Notes under the pieces: model-generated
Databases searched by the model: none
Told to the model about the DNA's origin: nothing
What the model saw: only the letters and a program-made list of their open reading frames with translations
Assembly: GCF_020882245.1 (NCBI RefSeq)
Contig: NC_083597.1
Span: 27,692,652-27,756,651, forward strand
From: Rhopalosiphum padi
Taxonomy: Eukaryota; Arthropoda; Insecta; Hemiptera; Aphididae
Direction: 5' to 3'
Length of the DNA stretch: 64,000 bases
Program-made: the position numbers and the translations under genes
In this document: piece by piece, positions 54,301 through 64,000 of the stretch
Layout: each line of letters begins with the position of its first letter
Numbering within the stretch: position 1 is the first letter of the stretch

Positions 54301-57300
54301 AACATCTTTAAAAAAATATATTATGTTAGGTATTATTAGATTGAAAATGTATTTTAAATTCCCAATAAAAAAAAAGTGATATTATATAATACAATATTAT
54401 TTATTTTTAACAATATTTTAGTACAATTTTGAAAACTTTATATTCCTCTTTTTTAATAACAATTAGGAACCTACTTTACATTTTGAAAAATACCATAAAT
54501 ACAATTCAAACTTAGTTTTACTCAGAATCATGTAATTCAGAAATATAACTTAAATATTGGCTATAGTTTAATAATACAGCAAATTCACTCGCGCGTAATA
54601 TGCTTTTGCGTATTTTCCAATGTAGGGAACAGGTTCATTCATTTTACGATTTAGAGTTTGGATTTCAAAAATGAGAAAGTTTGTATTTTCTTTGATCGTT
54701 TTTGATATAGTAGACTAGTAGAGCATACTTTTATGTTTTATTGTAATTTTGTAAGTAAAGATATATGAAAACTAGAATTATAAACTTAGTTTCTATAAAA
54801 TATATCATCAATATACATTTTTAACTTTTTCTGCTTATTGTATAAACTACAGCTTTTTTAAATTTATTTTATTAAATATATATTAATAAGAGAGTTTTTA
54901 GGGTTTATAATAACTTATTAATTGTCTTTGAAAATGCATGTAGTTTGTTGTACTTTTATTCAATATTTGAAAATCAAATTTAATTTATCCTTTATAGTTT
55001 AGTTATAAGAAACTATTTTATTTTTCTAAATGTTATGAAAGATACAGACCAACTTCACAAATCATTGAAGAAATCCCAGCAAATGTAATTCACTTGGTTC
55101 TTACGATTGTTTTTCGAATGCAATACATTTAGTATTGCTTTCAGGTTTAAAAAAAAATAATACATCACCAAATGGTTGGACAGGAATCTTTGTATTTTTA
55201 ACTTTTTCGCTTAAACTAGAACTTATGGCGGTCATCTTAAATTGTTGAATAAAGTAAAAGTAAAACCAATTACTAAAATACCAAATATTATATATTATTA
55301 TTTTATATTTTATGCAAAAATAATATTCTAAAATTTAAAATAAAAAAGGATTGTAATGTACCTACAAACTTAAAAGTTATGTACCTAATATTATTAGGTA
55401 TGAATTTTTTATTTATATTGTAGTACCTAACCGACCATTATACTATTATTTCAATAGTGTTGTGGAAATTCAATAAAATAAAACAAATATACTTCATCCT
55501 GAAATTATTAATATAATATTATAATGTATATGTGACAGAATAAATTAAAGCTTTTATTAGTTTAAAATCTGTATTTTGTACTTAGAATATACCTAGTTTA
55601 TAAACTATCAATTTATTATTATTTTAAATATAAATCTTTCTAATGAATAATACGTATTATGAATTTATGATAGTTCAAGGAAAAAGAGAGGTATTAAAAT
55701 AATTAAATTTGTATATTTCTATAAGTGTGTTTAATTGTACATGTATAGTAAATGAGAAAACTACTTAGTCTAATATAAAATTATAATTTTACAAAATATA
55801 TTCGTATATTGAGTACACCATAATTGTGTTCAAAGTCAAATTGTTACTGCCCAACATCTGGTGTATAAACATATAGGTAGAGTATTTATTCATTAATTTA
55901 TTAGTTATCTTAACCTGTCACTTACTTCAAGTAATAAGACGAACACAATTAAAATAATAATAGGTATTTAAGCTGTCAACACACTGTTATACTCTATTGA
56001 TTAACACGATTCAATCGATCAATTAATTAATAAAGTTTCGATTGTATCAAATAATTAAAGTATATATTAGATTTCTGTAACGTTGATTATTTATTTTTTT
56101 ATTTATAAAATGGTATCAAAAACCAAATCACAAATTTAATGAATAATGAAATACCAAATTAATATTAAAACTGGTTAATAATATATAATTATATATACTA
56201 TGATTATAAAAACAAAATAAAAACATTAAACCTGTTGTTATTCATTTTACATAAATTTATTGCGCAGTTTGTTGACCGAAAATAGCCATTGTAATATTAC
56301 TTATTATTATAGTTTTAAATTAATATTTTGGAAATAATTTTACATTTTATTTGTTATAACAGTTAATACATTTTTCGTATTTTTGAGTTATTGTAAAGTA
56401 CACCAATATTATAATAAATTATATTCGAAAAGTTTTTGTTCTTTTTTATTTTAGAAACTTTCATGACACCAAACTCAACTTAGTAGACTGTTTATATGAA
56501 TCGCTTGTATATTTTTTTCTTCCGATATCATACTTGTTTTGTCAGTTATATGACACTTTGTGAGTGCAGAATCTTGTTTACACATTTACCCAAAGATATC
56601 AATTAATAACGAAATCGGTAATTTAAGACCTGATTTAGTTAAGATTTCTTTATCTGGAATTAAGTGCGTACATAACATATTTACCTAATAAAAACAATTA
56701 ATTATCATTGTATAAAATCTAGAATCAATTATTTTATGTAACTCAAATTATTCAAAGGAATTATTTTTATTCGTAGGAATAGCAACTTATTACAATTTAC
56801 GATTAATAAACATTTATAGACGTTTCCCAACAAAGATATTAATTTTTTGACATTGTTTATGTATGCAAATTTGGTTTACTTTTTAAGTAATTGTTTTTTG
56901 CCGAGACGATTCTACGTATATATTATAATATAAACATTTTTATATTGTGAATATGCGATTTAAAATACTTATATTATTTTGAACATTTGATTAATAGTCC
57001 ATGTTAAAATATTCTTAACACAATAATATCATAAAATGAATCAACACATCGAGTTATTGTCAATATCGCTGATATGAAAATGCACAAGTAAAATGTAAAA
57101 AAACACCTCAAGAGCACTTGGCTCAGAAAATAAATAATACATTTGTTTTATGATCACGATAACATATAATATAAATGAGAATAAAACGAAAATAAATGAC
57201 GGTTAAAATATCAAACTAAAAGTGAAAATACCTATAAATTAAAAATGTATCAAATTAATAATATGGAGCGGATTCAGTTATTGCGCGTATAATAATACAA

Positions 57301-60198
57301 TATCAGTGCAATCGTATTATATTATAATGTCCGCAGTGACCCACTAGATGTTTTATTATTATATGGTTAACATAATCTGAAGAAATAACATGTTTTTTTT
57401 GTTATTATTTATAGATATATATTATCGTATATTTATACTTACTGCAGCACAATCGGTCATCATATTGAAAACAATTAATTGTTTAGGTACCTACTTATGA
57501 AACATTTAAGTATATTTCATACTAACCTCTGTTTAGTATAGAATAAAGTTTGTTTTTTTATTTGAATTTAAATTTGAATGGATTATAAAATGTGATGATA
57601 AAAATAACGAGATTTTTAATTTTTTAATATATATTTTTCATTTTATTTCACATACGATTACAATAAACTACAAATCATGTTTAATAAATATGTAATGAAA
57701 TATAAACTACAACAAAAAAGAAATTGTGAATTAGATTTTACTTAATTATTGACATACATTTTTACTGTACAATATAATTTATTAACACCAACAAGGAACA
57801 TAAATGTATTATATTTATATACATACATACTTACGCATATATATATAAGTATATTGTATACGTATAAATATTTATAATTATTTCAAAGCAGACAAAAAAT
57901 TTCATATTTATTCACAACTATAGAATAATACATTTTTTTTTTTTTGTGACACGTTCACAAAGGAGATAAAAGAATACTTGTAGTGTCGAAAGCAAACAAA
58001 ACTTAATATAAACATTATAAATAAAATACCTTAAAAATTATTACATTTATTATTTATTTTTACAATAATAATTATTTTTTTTAATAATAAAAGACAGTTT
58101 TATATCCTGTAGGTCCGTCTATATGCATTATGCATTCATAAGCTACATTGTCACGTTTACAACACAGGATTTCAATATTATTTATCTACTGGTCACAACC
58201 TACAAAAGCCATAATTTAAAAAAAAATTGATATTTTCTGTTTGAAGAATAATATTGAAATACCTAAATAAATGCAAATAAAATACAAGAAAAAATAATAT
58301 TTTAAAATTTCAAATTCAAAAATTTATTTGGGTATTTCAATGTTTGTTTATTTTTTATTTTTTCATGTGGGTAATTAAATAATATTGTACTTCATCATAA
58401 TTCATTTTTATATGAAGTTGATAAAATTGTTCATATCAACATTTAAGCAATTATATAATTACTGTTGTGTAACTTAACAAGGCCTACCATCATTATGAAA
58501 ATAATTATAGTTTTTATATTTAATTTTAATGGACATTATATATGGAGATGTATTAGTATTATAGACAATCACTATTAATCAAAAAATTAAAAATTTTTTT
58601 GAAATTATTAAGGATATTATTTTTATGTTATTTAGTAAAATTTGATTTTTAATGGATCTTATATTAATATTTTATGCGTACTAAATAGATATACCTACTA
58701 CAATAACATGATATGCCAAAACCTACATTTAACATTTTTTTTTTTAATTTTTAATTACTTCTCTTAAAAAATAAAAAAAAAATTATAAATACATTTTTAA
58801 ATTATATAAGAAAGTAATAAAACATAATTAATTAAAATGATATGTGTAAAAAATATAGTTTAAATTAAATAATACGAATTTCGGATTTCACTATCTCTGA
58901 GATTTTTTTAAGTTAGAGGGTAAATAGATAGATACCGATCGATATGGTGTGATGATTTTTTTCACATCAATCTTACTTTTTTAATTTATAGTTAAAAATA
59001 GTACAAAGTTAGATGGATGCATATAATTGTTATATTTATTGTCTAATCGTCTTATTTTAAAATTAAATATAAATGTTCTCATTAAACAAAAACAATTTTT
59101 TTTAAAAATCAACGGGCAATAATACAGACTATTATACAACTTTTATAATTTAATAGAGGTGTAACAAGAAATATTAACATTTATAATATTATAATATTAT
59201 CAACTTAATTTTTGTTACTTATCGTGATCTAAAAGGTAAAGGTAAACATTACGATGTTTAAATTAACTGAGGACAATGACGTTTTAAAAATGTTGTTTAT
59301 ACGTTACATTAGTTACCGATCTTTATTAATATAACTTTTATGTTAAATTAATAATGTTATCTGATATAATTTTTATATTATTTTATTGTAATCTTCGCCA
59401 TGTCATGAAAATTAAATTGTGTCTTATACATTTTATGTTCTATAATGTGTTGTTTTATTATAAATTAATATGGAGAGTTATAGAAAAAAATTCACGGATT
59501 ATAAAATTAGATTTATTTAATTAAATAATTATTTCAAATTTTAATGATGAATATTAGTTATTAATAATTTACATTCATCATATAAAAGTTATTAATTAAG
59601 CTGATAACTTAATGAGATTTCAGGAATTTATGTTCATAAATAATTTTAAACTCAACAATTAATCAAATTACAACCTAATACTATAATAATTAAACAGAAA
59701 TACAATATATTTATATATTTTCATGAAAAAATGTATATATTTTTTTTATGTATAGAAAGCGATAATAAAACCATGATTAATTAGAAAATAAGATTTTTGA
59801 TTCCAATTTTAACATAAAATACTTATCGTTTAAGTATTAAAACTATAGATTGTCAAGTTTAACCTACTGACTTCGTAAAAAAAACATATAAACGAACAAA
59901 CAAATAGTAACAGGACCAAACTTTCATTTATACAATGATTACTTTTTTCTTTCTATTTCTCATTATTATTTATTGTATTCAGGTTTTCCTCTATAATACT
60001 ATTTTAGTATTTTATTAATAATACTGCCCCCATAATAAATGCCATGTGATTGATGACGGATAATACGACTTAAGCTTTCAATGTTCTGTTTAAACGTCAA
60101 TAGTAACAATACCTTCTTTTAAATTGTATTTAGCTTTCTGTACAGATTCCAAATGTTATTTTGTTTCAAACATTTTACATAAATTATGGTTTTTTTCT
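51321..60198. other. Long AT-rich noncoding stretch
   Basis: No supportable gene. Opposing frames at 52629-52898 (minus) and 52932-53201 (plus) lie in a slightly GC-raised patch; they have no recognisable domain and I treat them as chance. Elsewhere there are homopolymers, (TTTA)n around 52598-52615 and AT words. The last part is the 3' flank of the kekkon-type gene. Confidence 0.5.
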
Positions 60199-60204
60199 TT
60201 TATT
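60199..60204 (-). terminator. Candidate polyadenylation signal of the kekkon-type gene
   Basis: TTTATT on the plus strand is AATAAA on the minus strand, about 135 nt downstream of the stop codon at 60339. Further AATAAA-like words occur farther downstream (near 60011), so a longer 3' UTR is possible. Confidence 0.4.
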
Positions 60205-60338
60205 TTTGTGTGAATATAGTGTATAATATTGTAAACAATATTGAAATCATACATATTAAATATGTATTCCTTAAAATATTTATCTATTTATACTCCAAAG
60301 AATGATTTTTCACAGATACATAAATTATAATTATTTGA

Positions 60339-62213
60339 TTATAGAGCCACGTAGTCAGTGTGTCCAGTACATAAAGGTGGCGGTGGTGGTGGCGGTATAT
60401 CGTCGGAAGATTCACCACTATTAGAAAGAGATGACAAGTTCGTACAACTTCCCGTTGCTGTAATTCTAGGACCCATGTTATCGTAATGTGGCATTACCGA
60501 TTTGATGGATTGGTGGTCTATCAATCGTTTTTTCCTCGGCATAGTGGCGTAATATGACGAAGCTGGTGGAAGATGATGGGTTGAGCTAGTACCAACACTA
60601 ACGCTTTGTTTTTGTCTGTGTTTCATGTCAAGTAAGTCTGGATACCTAGATTCAGGGTCTGGTGGTTCTTGACTCACTGATACTGAAATAAATATATTTC
60701 CAAAACCACTGACTGACGGCAGAATACTAGTGGAAAATTCTGGTGGTGGTGGGTACAATGACAAACTAGAATTGGGATCATGACTTTCAATAGTTATGTG
60801 AACCGGTTGTTGATCGCAGACGGAGGCCAATGGGATATTTTGTAATGACTGTTCAATGAGCTCCAAGTCCTGGCAAGAAGATCCGCCAAGCATTTCACAG
60901 CTCCCGGCTTGTGTGGTCGATATGCTTGCGTCGAGTAGTCGTTTGTCCGCATCGCTAAAACTAGTACTTCCTTTAAAATTTGTCTTACTATCGCGCCGTC
61001 CTCCAGATTTTTTTACTTGACATACGCAACATGTCAAGCCTATCAAAAATAATAAAACCGTTGCACTAGCGGCTACACAAACAATAACCAAGTACATGGA
61101 TTTAGATTTGCTTAATGTCGTAGCAACTGCTACTTCTGGTAAAGCTAATGATACATTGGCTGACATTTGTCCACGTGAATTCCGAGCTTCGCATGTAAAT
61201 TCGCCAGCCACTACGTCTGAAACATTTAATATGTGAAGGGCACTCCACATTCGATTGTTATCTAACCACGTACGATTTTCATCCATTCGATCCGTATAGT
61301 TGTCTATACTATGTCCATTGAAATACCAGTTGACTTCTGGCTCAGGATCTCCGGTCACTTTACATGTAAAAGTAATATTACCGGCATCTTCTAACACACT
61401 GTTTCTATCAATCTTGACTACTGGTGGACATGCAAACTCTAGTGGTTTGATATTCTCCCACCGACTGCCCGACAATATATTCGGTTCAATACATGACAAC
61501 GGGTGTGAATATAAATTTGACGTAACAAACCAGTTTCGAAAACTTCTTAGACGGCAATCGCACACCCACGGGTTCCCGTCCAAAGATAATGTTTTTAATT
61601 TTGATATCGGCAAAAATACAGTTTCTGATAACCATTTTAATAGGTTTCCGTTTAAATTTAACGATTCCAACGAGGACAAGTGCAAGAAAGCATCTCTATG
61701 AATTCGCTTGATTTGACAGTGTTGTAATTCTAGAGTTCGGAGATGCTGTAATACGGGAAATTGAACTTCTTTAATTTCAGTTAATGGATTTCCATTCAAA
61801 TAGAGTACACGAAGTCGTTCATTACCCAGAAATGTCTCTTGATGCAATGAACCAATCAAGTTATCACTAAGATCTAGTTCTATAAGTATTTTCAGTTCTC
61901 TGAACGCGTCTTTATGGACATTCCGTATTCCGCAACCGCGTAAAAATACTCGTTGCAGATTTAGGAGTCCTACTTTTTTAAACGCGTCCTCCGGTAAGTG
62001 GCGTATGTTATTAGAGCTCAAATCAAGTACCTGCATATCTGGATTGAGCGATAAAGGTATATCGGTAAAATCGGCATCTTTGCATAATGCTGTTTTTTTC
62101 CCCGAACTCCACTTGCATTGACAAGGGGTTGGACAATCGGCCCAATCTGCAAATATTGTTCCACAATACACCAACACCATGACGATCAGCTGCACTGGCT
62201 GGCCACCGGGCAT
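60339..62213 (-). CDS. kek: Kekkon-type LRR-Ig transmembrane receptor, 624 residues, complete
   Basis: An intact single-exon coding region. In order: signal peptide (about residues 1-22); LRRNT cap with CPTPCQC and a fourth cysteine (C27, C31, C33, C44); six to seven leucine-rich repeats at about 60-215 (LDLSSNNIRHLPEDAF, LDLSDNLIGSL, LYLNGNPLTEI, LNLNGNLLKWL); LRRCT cap from NPWVCDC (C218, C220, C241, C262); one C2-type Ig domain with C284, W296 and C341; a transmembrane helix at about 373-398; and a cytoplasmic tail of about 225 residues with YYATMPRKKR, PHYDNMG, a seven-proline run (607-613) and the C-terminus DYVAL. This architecture defines the Kekkon family, insect membrane proteins, of which Drosophila Kek1 binds and restrains the EGF receptor and Kek5 affects BMP signalling and adhesion. 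The paralog is not assigned. The final V-A-L fits a class II PDZ ligand. The start is set by the signal peptide and a good ACAATG context. Its GC content is far above its surroundings. Confidence 0.93.
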   Translation of the reverse strand: MPGGQPVQLIVMVLVYCGTIFADWADCPTPCQCKWSSGKKTALCKDADFTDIPLSLNPDMQVLDLSSNNIRHLPEDAFKKVGLLNLQRVFLRGCGIRNVHKDAFRELKILIELDLSDNLIGSLHQETFLGNERLRVLYLNGNPLTEIKEVQFPVLQHLRTLELQHCQIKRIHRDAFLHLSSLESLNLNGNLLKWLSETVFLPISKLKTLSLDGNPWVCDCRLRSFRNWFVTSNLYSHPLSCIEPNILSGSRWENIKPLEFACPPVVKIDRNSVLEDAGNITFTCKVTGDPEPEVNWYFNGHSIDNYTDRMDENRTWLDNNRMWSALHILNVSDVVAGEFTCEARNSRGQMSANVSLALPEVAVATTLSKSKSMYLVIVCVAASATVLLFLIGLTCCVCQVKKSGGRRDSKTNFKGSTSFSDADKRLLDASISTTQAGSCEMLGGSSCQDLELIEQSLQNIPLASVCDQQPVHITIESHDPNSSLSLYPPPPEFSTSILPSVSGFGNIFISVSVSQEPPDPESRYPDLLDMKHRQKQSVSVGTSSTHHLPPASSYYATMPRKKRLIDHQSIKSVMPHYDNMGPRITATGSCTNLSSLSNSGESSDDIPPPPPPPLCTGHTDYVAL

Positions 62214-62269
62214 TGTCCACGCATTTGGTCATCTTATCTTTAGTACGTGTTGCCACATAGAGTCCTCCT
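62214..62269 (-). promoter_or_regulatory. 5' UTR of the kekkon-type gene with a splice acceptor and upstream ATGs
   Basis: Reading the minus strand, AATTGTTTTAG|GAGGACTC places a 3' splice site at 62269-62268, so the coding exon begins at 62267 and at least one noncoding 5' exon lies at higher coordinates. The 54-nt leader within this exon has three upstream ATGs. The first, at 62258, makes a 9-codon uORF in frame with the receptor, ending at 62229. The second, at 62232, opens an out-of-frame 69-codon ORF overlapping the coding region to 62023. The third, at 62224, makes a 12-codon uORF overlapping the true start. They suggest reduced translation or leaky scanning. Confidence 0.6.
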
Positions 62270-64000
62270 AAAACAATTACAATTTTTATAAGTAAAATAT
62301 AATTTAAATATATTTATACATATTATGTATTAACGTGGTAGAAATTGATAAAATATTTATGTGTTTTGATAAATGTCAGTGTTTAAATATCGATTTAAAA
62401 CAAATATGCTTAAATTTACACCACACTCTAACCACTTTAATAGTTACACTATATTATTATGTACAAATAGTAATGAACTTGCTTATAGATATTATTATTA
62501 TGTTACCATTAACTTATTTTCTTTTATATAACATGAGCTAAATAATCTACTTAGTATTTTTTATGTGTTAAAAGACTATTTTTGTTGTTCTTTTTGAAAT
62601 CTTTGTATATGCAATGAAATGAGCTAAACTTTTAGATATCATTAATATTTTCACTTATCCTTATTGAATTAATAAAATTATATTTTTTTTTTAGTGATAA
62701 CTCAAAATTCATTTTTTTTTTTTACCTATATATATTAAAATATGATGAAAATATTGCATATAGTTTTGTAAAAATAAATTGGTATTTTGTTTTGGCAATA
62801 GACTCTAGCACGCACCCCAAAGAGTACAACGATTGAAATCAGCTGTCGCGGTCGTACAGATGTTCTTATTTCGATCAGGATTTTTCATAAATGTACGCCA
62901 AATAAAAATAATCAGAATCAATCTGGTAACAAACTAATGTATTTTATTTTCTTGATAAAAAATATAACCGTGAAATTATTATATTACAAATAATTAACTT
63001 TTATCATTTAATGTTAAAATATGAAATTAATTATTACACAAAAGTGTGTAGAAATTATAAATTTAAATTTTGATTTTGAAAACTTTGCTTTTCAAAATAA
63101 AATGTTTCTGCATAATTTATTTATATTTACTTGTTCACGTATATATAATTTCTGTCGTCTAAAAATAAATAAATAACAAAAGACAAACTAGGGATTTTGG
63201 AACAAAATTGCAGGTAAATTTTCATATGTATTAATATAATTTATTGTTGAAGTCTTGGGTGGCAGTCTTGGAGGGGGGTTACACACAGCACCGCTGCTTG
63301 TATCTAACATAACATAATAAATTGTCATTCATTATATAATGTTATTGAATAATTTAATTATAATTTTTTTTTTAAATGATATTTGCAATATTTTAATAGG
63401 AATTATATTATTTTTAAATTAAATTTAATTAATTTTTTTTATTTATTTACATTATTGTAATATTGTTATAATATTTACAATATTACATATTGTAACATAC
63501 AATTCAAAAGATTTTTAATTTAATAATATTAAAATTAGATTAAGATATTAATGTATTTGTACGTTATAAATTAAAAATAATTGGCATATAATTTAAATAA
63601 TTTAACTATAGTTAATAGTTGTAATATTTATATTTCTTATACTTTATGATTCAGTATTATTTTTAAAATTATCTTAACCTCAATGAATCAAAATTTCAAT
63701 TCAATAGATAATTGTATATTGTTATTATCAAATTAATTTAGATCAATTATAAAAAAAAAACACAGTAGATATGATATATTACATTCCAATTTTTATTCAA
63801 ATTTATATAACAAATCTATGTATATATTCGTATTTATAATAATTTTATTAAAATTAAATACCTATATGGCTTAAAGTTAATTTTTAATTAATTTCTAAAA
63901 ATGATACACGCCTTATAAAAATAAAATATATAAAAATATAAGATTCAACAAATTTATGTTAATAAATCTTGTATGAAATCATATTAATAATATTAATAAT
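62270..64000. other. AT-rich upstream region / 5' intron of the kekkon-type gene
   Basis: This would hold the 5' intron, and possibly a noncoding exon, of the kekkon-type gene. GC-raised patches at about 62805-62875 (with CAGCTGTCGCGGTCGTACAG) and 63255-63305 could be exonic or regulatory, but I see no decisive splice pair. The plus-strand frame at 62335-62541 looks like chance. Confidence 0.4.

Noticed and set aside
61300..61701. 133-codon plus-strand frame
   Set aside because: It is the antisense shadow of the kekkon-type coding region.
1..64000. CRISPR arrays, operons, prophage or bacterial genes
   Set aside because: No regularly spaced repeats, ribosome binding sites or compact gene runs; introns and metazoan proteins show nuclear eukaryotic DNA.

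Overview
This window is eukaryotic nuclear DNA, very probably from an insect. The evidence is two metazoan genes with insect character (a yellow/major-royal-jelly family gene start and a kekkon-type LRR-Ig receptor), GT-AG introns, long gene-poor AT-rich stretches full of homopolymers and AT microsatellites, and short non-autonomous DNA transposons. The strong A+T bias and the repeated TAGGTACCTA-like words suggest a hemipteran such as an aphid. That assignment is a judgement from style, not a proof.

Layout. From 1 to about 8.7 kb is AT-rich DNA, probably the first long intron of a minus-strand yellow-family gene; it holds one complete foldback MITE (3601-3833). The first two coding exons (9038-9014 and 8906-8700) and a TATA plus initiator promoter (9076-9112) follow. 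At 9.4-9.75 kb is a tandem duplication in which one copy carries a 126-bp insertion. From 9.8 to 43 kb there is mostly noncoding DNA, with microsatellites, a GC-raised block at 22.8-23.7 kb, a small minus-strand ORF at 28.6 kb, a hAT-type MITE with 8-bp target-site duplications at 29.16 kb, a Helitron-like relic at 31.1 kb, a foldback element at 35.36-35.80 kb and an orphan coding-like segment at 41.7 kb. Between 43.5 and 51.3 kb the minus strand has several short open segments bounded by splice signals with compatible phases, and a CpG-rich island at 48.2-49.0 kb. This is the best candidate for an unrecognised spliced gene. After another AT-rich stretch, 60.3-62.27 kb holds an intact single-exon coding region for a kekkon-type receptor, preceded by a splice acceptor in its 5' UTR.

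How the genes work together. The two recognisable genes are unrelated: one encodes a secreted yellow-family protein, the other a transmembrane LRR-Ig receptor. Nothing here behaves as an operon, CRISPR array, prophage or gene cluster. I did not find a convincing new biological system. The most informative open questions are the spliced-gene candidate at 43.5-51.3 kb, the foldback elements, and the upstream start codons of the kekkon gene.
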